Positions 9,822 through 20,394 are shown, numbered from the stretch's first letter. The stretch is DNA of 64,000 nt from Pantoea anthophila (GCF_006494375.1 NZ_VHIZ01000052.1:248001-312000); one strand, 5' to 3'. The notes: generated by a model not told the origin, from the letters alone. Program-made: numbers and translations.

Positions 9822-9837
9822 GTGTAATCGCTTACAC
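9822..9837. promoter_or_regulatory. GalR/GalS operator upstream of galP
   Basis: GTGTAATCGCTTACAC is a full 16-bp dyad with the GalR/GalS consensus (GTGKAANCGNTTNCAC). It abuts the CRP site just upstream of galP, the arrangement expected for galactose-inducible, catabolite-sensitive control. Confidence 0.8.
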
Positions 9838-10024
9838 ACGCTGAAACCCTGAAATTCAGCATATTTTACCCGTAAAGATTAATTAACCAGTGAGGTATAG
9901 CACTCATTAAGTTTCTGACAATGCTCTATTTATTGGCTATCAGACGACGCTGAAAATAACGCATTTTGAACAGAATAACCACGTGCGTTAAATCTTAAAT
10001 GTCAGATAAACAAAGCATTTCAAT

Positions 10025-10040
10025 TTGTAATCGTTAACAT
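10025..10040. promoter_or_regulatory. Possible second GalR/GalS operator, distal
   Basis: TTGTAATCGTTAACAT keeps most of the GalR consensus core (TGTAATCGTT..CA) with mismatches at the outer bases. It lies 203 bp from the proximal operator, roughly nineteen to twenty helical turns. GalR is known to act by looping between two operators at the gal operon, so this may be an auxiliary site. The rest of 9740-10212 shows no gene. Confidence 0.4.
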
Positions 10041-10212
10041 TTTGTTGTCAGAAAAAGCGCAATGAAGTGTAGCTGAGATTAGGAAACCTGCTGAGGGGCG
10101 GCGGGAAGGTCGGGCAGAAGCGTTTTATCCGGTCAGAATGGGGCAGGCCGGTAATGCAAAACAGATAACAATCTGCCCGTGCTGCACGAAGGCAAAGCCA
10201 CTGAAAAGGCAA

Positions 10213-10241
10213 TAAAAAACCCTGCCGGCGTGGCAGGGTTT
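10213..10241 (-). terminator. metK terminator
   Basis: On the minus strand a stem of AACCCTGCC / GGCAGGGTT with a five-base loop is followed by TTTTTTATT, 19 bases past the metK stop. It separates metK from galP. Confidence 0.9.
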
Positions 10242-10259
10242 CATGATCAGCCGGAAAAC

Positions 10260-11411
10260 TTACAGGCCAGCCGCTTCACGCAGCAGGGCGGCTTTATCGG
10301 TTTTTTCCCATGGGAAATGTTCGCGACCAAAGTGACCGTAAGCGGCGGTCTCTTTGTAGATAGGGTGCAGCAGATCCAGCATCTGAATCAGACCATATGG
10401 ACGCAGGTCGAAGAATTCACGCACCAGCAGCGTCAGCTGTTCGGTCGCAATTTTCTCGGTGCCAAAGGTTTCCACCATGATGGAAGTCGGTTCAGCAACG
10501 CCGATCGCATAAGAGACCTGAATTTCACAACGGTCAGCCAGACCGGCTGCGACGATGTTTTTCGCGACATAACGCGCTGCATACGCTGCAGAGCGGTCAA
10601 CTTTTGATGGATCTTTACCGGAAAACGCACCGCCACCGTGACGCGCCATGCCGCCGTAGGTGTCGACGATGATTTTACGACCGGTCAGACCGCAATCGCC
10701 CATCGGGCCGCCGATCACAAAGCGGCCGGTCGGGTTGATGTGATATTTGGTTGAGGCATTCAGCCACTCGGCAGGCAGAACCGGCTTGATGATCTCTTCC
10801 ATCACCGCTTCCTGCAGATCTTTCTGGCTGATGGACTCCGCGTGCTGCGTTGACAGCACGACCGCATCGATGCCGACAATTTTGCCATCGTCATACTGGA
10901 AAGTGACCTGGCTCTTGGCATCCGGACGCAGCCACGGCAGGGCGCCGTTTTTACGCACTTCTGCCTGACGCTGAACCAGACGGTGTGCATAGGTCACCGG
11001 TGCAGGCATCAGAACGTCGGTTTCGTTGGTCGCATAGCCAAACATCAGGCCCTGGTCGCCCGCGCCCTGTTCCAGCGGATCGGTGCGGTCAACACCCTGA
11101 TTGATATCCTGAGACTGTTTGCCAATCGCGCTTAATACGGCGCAGGAGTTGGCATCAAAGCCCATATCGGAATGAACATAGCCGATTTCGCGAACGGTGT
11201 TACGGGTGATCTCTTCGATATCGACCCAGGCGCTGGTGGTGATTTCACCACCAACCAGTACCATACCGGTTTTAACGTAGGTTTCGCAGGCCACGCGCGC
11301 TTTTGGATCCTGTTCCAGGATCGCATCCAGCACGGCATCGGAAATCTGGTCGGCGATTTTATCGGGATGTCCTTCTGATACGGACTCGGACGTAAAAAGG
11401 TGTTTAGCCAT
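10260..11411 (-). CDS. metK: S-adenosylmethionine synthase
   Basis: 383 residues from [20 protein letters not shown] (ATG at 11411). The frame remains open upstream but homologues start here. It forms S-adenosylmethionine from methionine and ATP. Family motifs are [16 protein letters not shown], the hexapeptide-type [12 protein letters not shown], and [20 protein letters not shown], the P-loop-like ATP-binding stretch with catalytic lysines. It supplies the methyl donor for RsmE and many others, and SAM is also the corepressor of MetJ, for which box-like repeats are seen upstream. Confidence 0.98.
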   Translation of the reverse strand: MAKHLFTSESVSEGHPDKIADQISDAVLDAILEQDPKARVACETYVKTGMVLVGGEITTSAWVDIEEITRNTVREIGYVHSDMGFDANSCAVLSAIGKQSQDINQGVDRTDPLEQGAGDQGLMFGYATNETDVLMPAPVTYAHRLVQRQAEVRKNGALPWLRPDAKSQVTFQYDDGKIVGIDAVVLSTQHAESISQKDLQEAVMEEIIKPVLPAEWLNASTKYHINPTGRFVIGGPMGDCGLTGRKIIVDTYGGMARHGGGAFSGKDPSKVDRSAAYAARYVAKNIVAAGLADRCEIQVSYAIGVAEPTSIMVETFGTEKIATEQLTLLVREFFDLRPYGLIQMLDLLHPIYKETAAYGHFGREHFPWEKTDKAALLREAAGL

Positions 11412-11587
11412 TCTGTTCTTTACCTTAAATATGGTTTGAATTCGACTGCATAGCGCCAGTGAGGTTATCTGACCTGACGCCCCTTCAGGCAAAGCCGCGA
11501 GCAGTGAGGTTGTGTCAGCACAGCAGGCCAACACCGCCTGGATATTAACCTGTTTAGATGGAAAACCATCTGGACGGCTATTTTAGG
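11412..11587 (-). promoter_or_regulatory. metK leader with met-box-like repeats
   Basis: At 11556-11579 three adjacent 8-mers (AGATGGAA, AACCATCT, GGACGGCT) match the MetJ box AGACGTCT at 4, 5 and 6 of 8 bases. MetJ binds tandem, individually weak boxes, so this fits repression of metK by SAM-loaded MetJ. The leader between there and the start holds a short stem (CCTGA/TCAGG near 11473-11490) and a 10-base direct repeat, CAGTGAGGTT, at 11457 and 11502. The function of these is unknown. Confidence 0.45.
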
Positions 11588-12254
11588 ATAGAGGATAAAC
11601 CAATTACCAGCCCTTTTTCTGTTTCGGCATTTTACCTGTCAGCTTTATCGGCATAATTTGCTGACACTCCACGGAATTACCCGATAATCTTTTTGCTTTT
11701 TAGCGCCGTAAACGGTATAAAACGCCGCTGCTTCGCTAGCCGCAGCAAGGATGACGCCACTGTGTGCGTCGCGCCCGTCAGACACCGGTCTGGCTTTCAC
11801 CCTGGTTGTTCTCCATGTGCCCCTGGCATATGCGGAGGTGACACAAGTAATGAACCACGCTTTTTCTTCTCCCGGTTCTCTGCGCTCTGGCGCAACACTG
11901 GCGCACTCCTGCCTCCCCTCTGTTTCTCTTTCCAGCCGACAATATCTGCGATGCGGTAATTTTACCGACACGAGCGCTGGCTAATCTTTACCTCTGTTCT
12001 CAGGGCTTTGTCCCCTCTCTGCGTCCCCGCAGTGGAACGAGACCGGTTATCTATGGTCAATAAAGATCGGGTAAATGTTCTCTGTTTAAACGGATCTGGC
12101 CAGGGTGTTTTACACTTAACTCATATGCGTGAAGCGCGCTGACGGCAACGTCAGGTGAACAGGACATGACGTTTAATGGGGTATCTGCGTTTCAGATTAG
12201 CGGCCATAAAGCCGGTTAACAGTTTCATCTTTCAACGGAAAATTGAGGTTCGCG
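11588..12254. other. Long metK-speA divergent gap; no convincing gene
   Basis: About 670 bases. Frames of 77-108 codons overlap one another on both strands at 11645-11984 with no recognisable product; one of them could start at ATG 11850 after GGAGGT ten bases upstream. In the speA leader, a 29-codon frame (12053-12142) ends exactly at a CTGACG-GCAA-CGTCAG hairpin (12139-12154), and a 17-codon frame (12166-12219) follows an AGGAC. E. coli carries the small gene yqgB just ahead of speA, but I could not match its protein here. Confidence 0.35.
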
Positions 12255-14231
12255 ATGTCTGACGACATGAAGAATATCAAAGGTTCGTCAGCTGGCGAAC
12301 AGGGTGCACTCCGCTCCATGCAGGAGGTTGCAATGAACGATCAGGACGCGAGCAAAATGTTGCGGACGTACAACATCGCCTGGTGGGGCAACAACTATTA
12401 CGACGTCAACGAACTGGGCCACATCAGTGTCTGCCCGGATCCGGATCGCCCGGATGTACGCGTCGATTTAGCCCGGCTGGTGAAAGAGCGCGAAGCACAG
12501 GGCCAGCGTCTGCCCGCGCTGTTCTGTTTCCCGCAGATTCTGCAACATCGTCTGCGCTCTATTAACGGCGCGTTCAAACGTGCGCGTGAATCCTACGGCT
12601 ATACCGGTGACTACTTCCTGGTTTACCCGATTAAAGTCAACCAGCATAAACGCGTCATTGAATCCCTGACCCAGTGCGGTGAACCGCTGGGCCTGGAGGC
12701 TGGCTCGAAAGCGGAGCTGATGGCGGTGCTGGCACATGCGGGTCAGACCCGCACGGTGATCGTCTGTAACGGTTATAAAGACCGGGAATATATTCGTCTG
12801 GCACTGATTGGCGAGAAGATGGGCCACAAGGTCTATCTGGTGCTGGAAAAAATGACCGAAGTGCGGCTGGTGCTGGAAGAGGCGGAGCGTCTGAATGTGG
12901 TGCCGCGTCTGGGTATCCGTGCTCGCCTGGCGTCGCAGGGCTCCGGCAAGTGGCAGTCGAGCGGCGGCGAAAAGTCGAAGTTTGGCCTGTCAGCGACGCA
13001 GGTGCTGAAGCTGGTTGAGATTATGCGCGAAGCGGGCCGCATCGACAGCCTGCAGCTGCTGCATTTCCATCTCGGTTCACAGATGTCCAATATCCGCGAT
13101 ATCGCCACCGGTGTGCGTGAGTCGGCGCGTTTCTATGTCGAACTGGCGAAGCTGGGCGTAAACATCAAATGTTTCGACGTCGGCGGCGGTCTGGGTGTCG
13201 ATTATGAAGGCACGCGCTCGCAGTCTGACTGTTCGGTCAACTATGGCCTCAATGAGTACGCTAACAACGTGATCTGGGGCATCGGGGCCGCCTGTGATGA
13301 GCACGGCCTGGAGCACCCGACGGTGATCACCGAGTCCGGTCGTGCCGTGACCGCACACCATACGGTGCTGGTTTCTAACATCATCGGCGTGGAGCGCAAC
13401 GAGTTCAGCGAACCTGAAACGCCGGATGCCGATGCGCCGCGCCCGATTCTCAGCATGTGGGAAACCTGGCAGGAGATGCACGAGCCGGATACCCGCCGTT
13501 CGCTGCGTGAGTGGCTGCACGACAGTCAGATGGACCTGTTCGATATCCACACCGGCTACTCCTCCGGCACTTACGATCTTAAGCAGCGTTCATGGGCTGA
13601 GCAGCTCTATCTGAGCATCTGTCACTATATTCAGCAGCATCTCGATCCGAGCAACCGTGCGCATCGTCCGATCATCGACGAACTGCAGGAGCGAATGGCG
13701 GATAAGATCTACGTTAACTTCTCGCTGTTCCAGTCGATGCCGGATGCATGGGGTATCGATCAGCTCTTCCCGGTTCTGCCGCTGGAAGGGCTGAATAAGA
13801 AGCCGGAACGCCGCGCTGTGCTGCTCGACATCACCTGTGACTCTGACGGTACCATCGATCACTATGTGGATGGCGACGGTATCGCCACCACCATGCCGAT
13901 GCCGGAATATGACCTGGATAACCCGCCGATGCTGGGCTTCTTCATGGTCGGGGCTTATCAGGAAATTCTGGGCAACATGCACAACCTGTTCGGTGACACC
14001 GAGGCGGTGGATGTCTACGCACGCGAAAATGGCGAAGTGGAAGTGCAGCTGTCGGATGAGGGTGACACCGTGGCAGACATGCTGCGTTATGTGCAGCTTG
14101 ATCCTAACCAGCTGATGTCGCTGTTCCGCAATCAGGTGCAGGCGTCCGATCTCGACGAAGAGCTTCGTGCCCAGTTCCTGGAAGAGTTTGAGAGCGGCCT
14201 CTACGGATACACCTATTTAGAAGATGAGTAA
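12255..14231 (+). CDS. speA: Biosynthetic arginine decarboxylase
   Basis: 658 residues from [10 protein letters not shown] (ATG 12255, TTGAGG upstream), the same length as E. coli SpeA. It converts arginine to agmatine, the first step of the arginine route to putrescine. The fold III PLP enzyme shows [14 protein letters not shown] with the PLP lysine, [26 protein letters not shown] and the C-terminal half-site [13 protein letters not shown] terminator and 168 bases separate it from speB, which uses its product. Confidence 0.98.
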   Translation: MSDDMKNIKGSSAGEQGALRSMQEVAMNDQDASKMLRTYNIAWWGNNYYDVNELGHISVCPDPDRPDVRVDLARLVKEREAQGQRLPALFCFPQILQHRLRSINGAFKRARESYGYTGDYFLVYPIKVNQHKRVIESLTQCGEPLGLEAGSKAELMAVLAHAGQTRTVIVCNGYKDREYIRLALIGEKMGHKVYLVLEKMTEVRLVLEEAERLNVVPRLGIRARLASQGSGKWQSSGGEKSKFGLSATQVLKLVEIMREAGRIDSLQLLHFHLGSQMSNIRDIATGVRESARFYVELAKLGVNIKCFDVGGGLGVDYEGTRSQSDCSVNYGLNEYANNVIWGIGAACDEHGLEHPTVITESGRAVTAHHTVLVSNIIGVERNEFSEPETPDADAPRPILSMWETWQEMHEPDTRRSLREWLHDSQMDLFDIHTGYSSGTYDLKQRSWAEQLYLSICHYIQQHLDPSNRAHRPIIDELQERMADKIYVNFSLFQSMPDAWGIDQLFPVLPLEGLNKKPERRAVLLDITCDSDGTIDHYVDGDGIATTMPMPEYDLDNPPMLGFFMVGAYQEILGNMHNLFGDTEAVDVYARENGEVEVQLSDEGDTVADMLRYVQLDPNQLMSLFRNQVQASDLDEELRAQFLEEFESGLYGYTYLEDE

Positions 14232-14300
14232 TCGCATCGTTCAGCCCGCAATCGTATATTGCAGTTGCCGCTGACTATGCCGATAATCTGACTCACTCAA

Positions 14301-14343
14301 TCCCTTCCTCGTCGGGCCTAACGACGCGGAGGGGATTTTTTTT
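14301..14343 (+). terminator. speA terminator
   Basis: An imperfect stem (CCCTTCCTCGTCG pairing with CGACGCGGAGGGG) is followed by eight T residues. It lies between speA and speB, so speB probably also has its own promoter. Confidence 0.8.
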
Positions 14344-14399
14344 ATCTCAACCTTAACGGCTTGCGGGCCTGGCCCGACTTACGCATAGAGAGAGCAATT

Positions 14400-15320
14400 A
14401 TGTATAACACGCTTGGCAATCAGTACGACAACTCCCTGGTCTCTAACGCCTTCGGCTTCATGCGCTTTCCGCTGAACTTCCAGCCTTATGACAGCGACGC
14501 AGAGTGGGTGATTACCGGTGTACCGTTTGATGCTGCCACCTCTGGTCGTCCGGGCAGCCGCCTGGGGCCGGGCGCCATCCGCCAGATCTCCACCAACCTG
14601 GCTTGGGAAGGCTGCCGCTGGCCGTGGGATTTCGATCTGCGTCAGCGTCTGAACGTTGTCGACTGCGGCGATCTGGTTTACGCCTTCGGTGACTCACAGG
14701 ATCTCTCCGATAAATTACAGGCGCACGCCGAAAAACTGCTGGCCAGTGGCAAGCGCATGATGACCTTTGGCGGCGACCACTACGTGACGCTGCCGCTGCT
14801 GCGCGCGCATGCGAAACATTTCGGCAAGATGGCGCTGGTGCACTTTGATGCCCACACCGACACCTACTCCAACGGCCCGACCTTTGACCACGGCACCATG
14901 TTCTTTACCGCGCCGAAAGAGGGGCTGATCGATCCTCAGCACTCGGTGCAGATCGGTATCCGAACTGAATTTGACCGGAGCCTGGGCTTCAACGTGCTGG
15001 ATGCGGCGCAGGTCAATGACCGCAGCGTTGACGATATCCTCGCTGAAGTAAAACGCACCGTCGGCGATCTGCCGGTCTATCTCACCTTCGACATCGACTG
15101 TCTGGACCCGGCTCATGCACCTGGCACCGGCACGCCGGTCATTGGCGGCCTGACCACCGACAAAGCGACCAAACTGATCCGTGGCCTGCAGGGCATGAAC
15201 ATCGTGGGTATGGATCTGGTGGAAGTGGCACCGGGCTATGACCATGCGGATTTAACCGCGCTGGCCGCGGCGACGCTGGCGCTGGATATGCTGCATGTTC
15301 AGGCGGCCAACAAGGGCTGA
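14400..15320 (+). CDS. speB: Agmatinase
   Basis: 306 residues from ATG 14400, equal to E. coli SpeB. It hydrolyses agmatine to putrescine and urea with two manganese ions. The ureohydrolase metal motifs are all present: [20 protein letters not shown] and [17 protein letters not shown]. The start is preceded by AGAGAGAGCAATT. It follows speA on the same strand, completing the arginine-to-putrescine pathway. Confidence 0.97.
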   Translation: MYNTLGNQYDNSLVSNAFGFMRFPLNFQPYDSDAEWVITGVPFDAATSGRPGSRLGPGAIRQISTNLAWEGCRWPWDFDLRQRLNVVDCGDLVYAFGDSQDLSDKLQAHAEKLLASGKRMMTFGGDHYVTLPLLRAHAKHFGKMALVHFDAHTDTYSNGPTFDHGTMFFTAPKEGLIDPQHSVQIGIRTEFDRSLGFNVLDAAQVNDRSVDDILAEVKRTVGDLPVYLTFDIDCLDPAHAPGTGTPVIGGLTTDKATKLIRGLQGMNIVGMDLVEVAPGYDHADLTALAAATLALDMLHVQAANKG

Positions 15321-15512
15321 TTTGCCGCACCCCTCTGATAAGTCTGCCGGGATAATCCGGCAGGCTTTGCTGCCGTCTCCCGCCATTCCCCCTCTGCGTT
15401 TTCCCCACGAATACCCTGTCTGACCGGCTGCTGGCTTCGGCCATGCGGTTCAGGCGCAACTGCACATCAGCAACTAAACTTAGTGACATCAATTTTTGAC
15501 GTGGAGGCAATC

Positions 15513-15923
15513 ATGGGCTTTCTTGATGAACTGGCGGGCTCACTGCAGGGCAGTCAGAGTGACGGGCATCTGCCCGGCCAGCTGCAGGCGGTGTGGCACT
15601 GGGTACAGGAGCAGGGCGGCATTGAAGTGCTGCTGCAAAAATTTCAGCAGGGCGGGCTGGGTGAAGTCTTTAGCTCGTGGATTGGCACCGGCAGCAATCA
15701 GCCGGTCGCGCACAGCGATATCCACTCGGCGTTTGGTCAGGCGGAACTGCAGTCACTGGCGGATAAGCTGGGAACCGACGTTAAGGGCGCAGCAGGCACG
15801 CTGGCGGTGATTCTGCCGCAGCTGATCGACAGGATGTCACCGCAGGGGCGCATGGATGAGGCGTCACTGCATGAGAATAAACTCGATTTAGGCTCAATGG
15901 TGGATCAGATATTCAAGCGCTGA
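15513..15923 (+). CDS. YidB-like DUF937 protein
   Basis: 136 residues from ATG 15513, after GTGGAGG at a good distance. The sequence MGFLDELAGSLQG, the Gly/Gln-rich middle (EQGGIEVLLQKFQQGGLGEV) and the helical C-terminus (LGTDVKGAAGTLAVILPQLI, then DRMSPQGRMDE) are typical of YidB/DUF937, a small cytosolic family of unknown function. No signal peptide is seen. It is convergent with loiP across a hairpin. Confidence 0.8.
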   Translation: MGFLDELAGSLQGSQSDGHLPGQLQAVWHWVQEQGGIEVLLQKFQQGGLGEVFSSWIGTGSNQPVAHSDIHSAFGQAELQSLADKLGTDVKGAAGTLAVILPQLIDRMSPQGRMDEASLHENKLDLGSMVDQIFKR

Positions 15924-15943
15924 ATCAGCCAGAGCCGAAAGGT

Positions 15944-15979
15944 ATCAGGCGCATCGCCCTGAAGGATGATGCGCCTGAT
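15944..15979. terminator. Hairpin between yidB-like gene and loiP
   Basis: A 12-bp perfect stem (ATCAGGCGCATC / GATGCGCCTGAT) in the gap between convergent genes. T-runs are poor on both sides, so termination is likely but not certain. Confidence 0.6.
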
Positions 15980-15985
15980 TGTCTC

Positions 15986-16741
15986 TTATTTCGCGTCGGC
16001 AGCAATGCGATCGCGGATATGCTGAGCGCGCGCTTCTGAAGCCGGGTGGGAGTCAAACATTGAACTCTGACGGCCCTGTTCCAGCTTCGCCAGTTTCTCA
16101 AAGCTGGTGACCAGCCCCATGGGGTTAATGTTGCGCTTCTTCATCAGGTCATAGGAGTAGTCATCCGCCTGTGACTCCTGCGACTGGGAGAACTGCGCGT
16201 TGACCAGTTTCTCACCCAGCTCGCCCAGCTGCGACTGCGACAGCGAACCGATCACTCCGCCAACCGACGCGGCAGCCGTGCGGGCCGCAGTGGTGGCATA
16301 CGCCAGCTGCATCGCTTTACGGGTGTGGCCCAGCGCAACGTGACCCATCTCATGGCCCAGTACCCCTTCGACTTCATTGTCGGTCATCATATCCATCAGT
16401 CCGCTGTAGACACGGATACAGCCGTTTGCCATCGCCCAGGCGTTGACATCTTTCGTCTGGTAAACCTTGTAGTTAGCCGGGACGCCATTGATGTTGTCGC
16501 CCAGCGCGGCGGCAATCTTGTTCAGACGCTGCTGATATTCGCTGTCAGCCGGCGCGATCTGATTCTCTTTGTCCATCTGCTCACAGGACTTATCGCTCAG
16601 CTGCTTAACCTGATCGTCGCTCAGCGTGTAAGCCTGATAGGCCTGAGCGCCTGACTGCATCAGCGCGTTATTGTCCAGCCCCTGACAGCCGCTCAGCAGC
16701 GTCGCCAGTCCAAGCGCTAATACCGTTTTCTGGATTTTCAT
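15986..16741 (-). CDS. loiP: Outer-membrane metalloprotease lipoprotein
   Basis: 251 residues. The signal peptide MKIQKTVLALGLATLLSGC ends in a lipobox (LSGC, Cys19); the following Gln does not signal inner-membrane retention, so an outer-membrane location is expected. The M48 zinc site HEMGH is at residues 130-134, with the third ligand region SQSQESQADDYSYDLM. LoiP (YggG) of E. coli is a low-osmolarity-induced protease that works with BepA/YfgC-type quality control. It is divergent from tktA. Confidence 0.93.
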   Translation of the reverse strand: MKIQKTVLALGLATLLSGCQGLDNNALMQSGAQAYQAYTLSDDQVKQLSDKSCEQMDKENQIAPADSEYQQRLNKIAAALGDNINGVPANYKVYQTKDVNAWAMANGCIRVYSGLMDMMTDNEVEGVLGHEMGHVALGHTRKAMQLAYATTAARTAAASVGGVIGSLSQSQLGELGEKLVNAQFSQSQESQADDYSYDLMKKRNINPMGLVTSFEKLAKLEQGRQSSMFDSHPASEARAQHIRDRIAADAK

Positions 16742-17012
16742 GCTCTATCCCATTCATAACAAGGTAAGAAAAACAAACACCTGAAACCGTGCCAGGTGAA
16801 TAAACGTTTTGGTTATAGCCTGCCAGTCTGCACTTTGCTAGCAGAGTTGGCCGGAAAAGCCATACGAAGCGGTGACATTTAGCGTTTTACAGCATGTACT
16901 TTTGCCCCGATTTTCATGTACATTGATGGGCAACTTTTTCCTTGTTTTGCCCGGTAACTCATTAATAACAATAAGTTAAGGCGCGAAGCATTAATCCGAC
17001 CTGGAGTAGAAA

Positions 17013-19007
17013 ATGCCCTCTCGTAAAGAGCTTGCCAACGCCATTCGTGCGTTAAGTATGGATGCAGTACAGAAAGCGAAATCGGGACATCCGGGTGCCC
17101 CAATGGGTATGGCGGACATCGCTGAAGTACTCTGGCGCGGTTACCTGAACCACAACCCGACCAACCCGCAGTGGGCTGACCGCGACCGTTTCGTGCTTTC
17201 CAATGGTCACGGCTCCATGCTGATCTATAGCCTGCTGCACCTCACCGGCTACGATCTGCCGATGAGCGAACTGGAAAACTTCCGCCAGCTGCACTCAAAA
17301 ACTCCAGGTCACCCGGAATATGGCTACACCGCCGGCGTTGAAACCACCACCGGTCCGCTGGGGCAGGGCATCGCTAATGCGGTCGGTTTTGCTATCGCTG
17401 AGCGCACCCTGGCCGCGCAGTTCAACCGTCCGGGTCATGACATCGTAGACCACAATACCTATGTCTTCATGGGTGATGGCTGCATGATGGAAGGCATCTC
17501 GCACGAAGTCTGCTCACTGGCGGGTACGCTGAAGCTGGGCAAACTGGTGGCCTTCTATGATGACAACGGTATCTCTATCGACGGTCACATTGATGGCTGG
17601 TTCACCGATGACACCGCTAAGCGCTTTGAAGCTTACGGCTGGCACGTTGTGCGTGGCGTTGATGGCCACGATGCGGATGCGATTGCTAAAGCGATCGACG
17701 AAGCGAAAAGCGTCAGCGACAAGCCATCACTGCTGATGTGCAAAACCGTCATCGGCTTCGGTTCGCCGAACAAAGCGGGCACCCATGATTCACACGGCGC
17801 ACCGCTGGGTGATGACGAAGTGGCGCTGACCCGTAAACAGCTGGGCTGGAACCACGCACCGTTCGTTATCCCGTCAGAGATCTACGCTGAGTGGGACGCG
17901 AAAGAAGCGGGTCAGGCGAAAGAGTCCGCCTGGGATGAGAAATTCGCGGCTTACGCGCAGGCTCACCCGGAACTGGCCGCTGAGTTTAAGCGTCGCATCA
18001 GCAATGAGCTGCCTGCTAACTGGCAGGAAGAGTCTCAGAAATTTGTTGAGCAGCTGCAGGCGAACCCGGCGAAGATCGCCAGCCGTAAAGCCTCACAGAA
18101 TGCGATTGAAGCTTTCGGTAAAATTCTGCCGGAATACCTGGGCGGTTCAGCTGACCTGGCGCCGAGCAACCTGACTGTCTGGTCGGGCTCTAAGCCGATC
18201 AATGAAGATGCGGCAGGTAACTACATCCATTACGGCGTGCGTGAATTCGGTATGACCGCTATCGCTAATGGCCTGGCGCTGCACGGCGGCTTCCTGCCTT
18301 ACACGGCCACCTTCCTGATGTTCGTTGAGTATGCGCGTAACGCTGCGCGTATGGCGGCACTGATGAAGATCCGTCAGATCATGGTCTACACCCACGACTC
18401 CATCGGTCTGGGCGAAGATGGCCCGACGCACCAGCCGGTTGAACAGATGGCCAGCCTGCGCACCACGCCAAACATGAGCCTGTGGCGTCCGTGTGACCAG
18501 GTTGAATCTGCCGTGGCGTGGAAATACGCGATTGAACGTCAGGATGGCCCGACGGCACTGATCTTCTCCCGTCAGAACCTCGCGCAGCAAGCGCGTGACG
18601 CTGAGCAGCTGGCTAACGTGGCGCGCGGCGGCTATGTGCTGAAAGATTGCGACGGCACGCCTGAGCTGATCCTGATCGCCACCGGTTCAGAAGTTGAACT
18701 GGCTGTCGGTGCGTGGGACAAACTCACCAGCGAAGGTCGTAAGGTGCGTGTCGTCTCTATGCCTTCAACGGATGCCTTCGACAAGCAGAGCGATGCGTAT
18801 CGCGAAGCCGTTCTGCCAAAAGCGGTCAGCGCGCGCGTGGCTATCGAAGCGGGCATCGCAGATTACTGGTTCAAATACACCGGTCTGAATGGGGCTATCG
18901 TCGGCATGACCAGCTTCGGCGAATCAGCGCCTGCGGATCAGCTGTTTGAACTGTTTGGCTTTACTGTCGACAACGTTGTGGCGAAAGCCAAAGCGCTGCT
19001 GGCGTAA
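17013..19007 (+). CDS. tktA: Transketolase
   Basis: 664 residues. A thiamine-diphosphate enzyme of the non-oxidative pentose phosphate pathway that moves two-carbon units between sugars and makes erythrose 4-phosphate, the substrate of Epd downstream. Seen: [19 protein letters not shown], the ThDP motif [19 protein letters not shown], and [19 protein letters not shown] in the pyrimidine domain. Colinear with E. coli TktA throughout. GGAG precedes the ATG. In E. coli the same neighbours (loiP, epd) flank it. Confidence 0.98.
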   Translation: MPSRKELANAIRALSMDAVQKAKSGHPGAPMGMADIAEVLWRGYLNHNPTNPQWADRDRFVLSNGHGSMLIYSLLHLTGYDLPMSELENFRQLHSKTPGHPEYGYTAGVETTTGPLGQGIANAVGFAIAERTLAAQFNRPGHDIVDHNTYVFMGDGCMMEGISHEVCSLAGTLKLGKLVAFYDDNGISIDGHIDGWFTDDTAKRFEAYGWHVVRGVDGHDADAIAKAIDEAKSVSDKPSLLMCKTVIGFGSPNKAGTHDSHGAPLGDDEVALTRKQLGWNHAPFVIPSEIYAEWDAKEAGQAKESAWDEKFAAYAQAHPELAAEFKRRISNELPANWQEESQKFVEQLQANPAKIASRKASQNAIEAFGKILPEYLGGSADLAPSNLTVWSGSKPINEDAAGNYIHYGVREFGMTAIANGLALHGGFLPYTATFLMFVEYARNAARMAALMKIRQIMVYTHDSIGLGEDGPTHQPVEQMASLRTTPNMSLWRPCDQVESAVAWKYAIERQDGPTALIFSRQNLAQQARDAEQLANVARGGYVLKDCDGTPELILIATGSEVELAVGAWDKLTSEGRKVRVVSMPSTDAFDKQSDAYREAVLPKAVSARVAIEAGIADYWFKYTGLNGAIVGMTSFGESAPADQLFELFGFTVDNVVAKAKALLA

Positions 19008-19049
19008 AAAACCGGTCAGGCGGGCCTGAATCCGCCTGGCGCTAAACGC

Positions 19050-19085
19050 AGAGGGACGACTTTTTCGTCCCTCTCGCTCTTTTAT
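19050..19085 (+). terminator. tktA terminator
   Basis: A 10-bp stem (AGAGGGACGA / TCGTCCCTCT) with a five-base loop is followed by CGCTCTTTTATT. A second GC-rich stem (CAGGCGG/CCGCCTG) lies just ahead of it. Confidence 0.85.
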
Positions 19086-19117
19086 TCCTGCAGTAATAAC
19101 TTGTTTTCGCCTCAATT

Positions 19118-19157
19118 TGTGACGCAGATCTAAATATAAGCAGTCAGATTGATCACA
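19118..19157 (+). promoter_or_regulatory. Two CRP-like sites upstream of epd
   Basis: TGTGACGCAGATCTAA (19118-19133) and AGTCAGATTGATCACA (19142-19157) match TGTGA-N6-TCACA at 7 and 8 of 10 bases, centred 24 bp apart. Cyclic-AMP control of the distal epd promoter is known in E. coli; which of the two sites binds here is not clear. Confidence 0.5.
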
Positions 19158-19191
19158 GTCATTCCCGTTATTCCTTCCTTCCATTATTGTA

Positions 19192-19207
19192 GCTGAACCG
19201 TTTCAGT
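19192..19207 (+). promoter_or_regulatory. Cra (FruR) operator upstream of epd
   Basis: GCTGAACCGTTTCAGT fits the Cra consensus GCTGAAWCGWTTCAGC at all but two positions. It sits 117 bases before the epd start. Cra control of epd-pgk-fbaA is established in E. coli, so repression by Cra until fructose phosphates rise is the likely role. Confidence 0.75.
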
Positions 19208-19323
19208 CGCCAGGCAACTTGCCCTGGTTTCGGACAATGCCGGGTAAGAATCTCCTGTACAAAATGCAGTGAAACGCTCAGGCTAACGGCACGTTTTTTT
19301 CAGTCTGACGTGGCAGGAGAGAA

Positions 19324-20343
19324 ATGACGGTACGGGTAGCAATAAATGGTTTTGGCCGGATTGGACGCAACGTTCTGCGCGCGTTATATGAAACGGGCCG
19401 GCGGGCGGAGATTACGGTGGTGGCGATCAACGAGCTGGCGGAAGCCACCGGGATGGCGCACCTGCTGAAATATGACACCAGCCATGGCCGTTTTGCTTTT
19501 GATGTGCGGCAGGAGCGCGATGTGATGTGGGTGGGGGGCGATACCCTGCGCATTCTGCACCGTGCAGAGATTGCCGATCTGCCGTGGCGTGAACTCGATG
19601 TTGATGTGGTACTGGACTGCACCGGCGTTTACGGTTCGCGCGCGGATGGCGAAGCGCATCTTCAGGCGGGTGCCAAAAAAGTGCTGTTCTCTCATCCCGG
19701 CGGAAACGATCTCGACGCGACCGTGGTGTATGGCGTTAATCAGCAGGATCTGAGCGCCAGCGACCGCATCGTCTCCAATGCCTCCTGTACCACCAACTGC
19801 ATTATTCCGGTAATTAAACTGCTGGATGATGCGTTTGGCATCGAATCCGGCACCGTCACCACGATTCACTCGGCGATGCACGATCAGCAGGTGATCGACG
19901 CTTATCACAGCGATCTGCGCCGCACCCGAGCAGCCAGCCAGTCGATCATTCCGGTCGACACCCGGCTGGCGGCGGGCATCACCCGCATTTTTCCGAAATT
20001 CAACGATCGCTTTGAGGCGATAGCGGTTCGCGTCCCGACGATCAACGTGACGGCTATTGATCTCAGCGTTTCTGTTCGTCAGGCAGTGAAGGCGTGCGAG
20101 GTTAACACCCTGTTGCAAAGCGCGGCAGAGGGGGCATTTCGTGGTATAGTTGACTATACGGAATTACCGTTAGTCTCTGTAGATTTTAACCATGATCCGC
20201 ACAGCGCCATTGTGGACGGAACGCAAACGCGGGTCAGCGGTCAACACCTTATCAAGACCCTGGTCTGGTGTGACAACGAATGGGGCTTTGCTAACCGAAT
20301 GCTCGACACGACGTTAGCCATGGCCGCAAGCGGTTTCAGGTAA
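19324..20343 (+). CDS. epd: Erythrose-4-phosphate dehydrogenase
   Basis: 339 residues, equal to E. coli Epd. NAD-dependent oxidation of erythrose 4-phosphate to 4-phosphoerythronate, first step of pyridoxal phosphate synthesis. It has the GAPDH fold: [19 protein letters not shown] binds NAD, and [15 protein letters not shown] carries the catalytic cysteine. The text is closer to Epd than to GapA (for example the FALDVRQ-like stretch and [20 protein letters not shown]). AGGAGAGAA precedes the ATG. It heads the epd-pgk-fbaA cluster, with 51 bases to pgk. Confidence 0.97.
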   Translation: MTVRVAINGFGRIGRNVLRALYETGRRAEITVVAINELAEATGMAHLLKYDTSHGRFAFDVRQERDVMWVGGDTLRILHRAEIADLPWRELDVDVVLDCTGVYGSRADGEAHLQAGAKKVLFSHPGGNDLDATVVYGVNQQDLSASDRIVSNASCTTNCIIPVIKLLDDAFGIESGTVTTIHSAMHDQQVIDAYHSDLRRTRAASQSIIPVDTRLAAGITRIFPKFNDRFEAIAVRVPTINVTAIDLSVSVRQAVKACEVNTLLQSAAEGAFRGIVDYTELPLVSVDFNHDPHSAIVDGTQTRVSGQHLIKTLVWCDNEWGFANRMLDTTLAMAASGFR

Positions 20344-20394
20344 GACGCGGTTTGCGTCTGGCAAAACTTATGAGAATCAACGAGAGGGTTCACC

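Noticed and set aside
11645-11984. Several 77-108 codon frames in the metK-speA gap
   Set aside because: They overlap on both strands, have biased composition and no recognisable family; only a weak ribosome site at 11834 supports one. Kept as a region note, not a gene.
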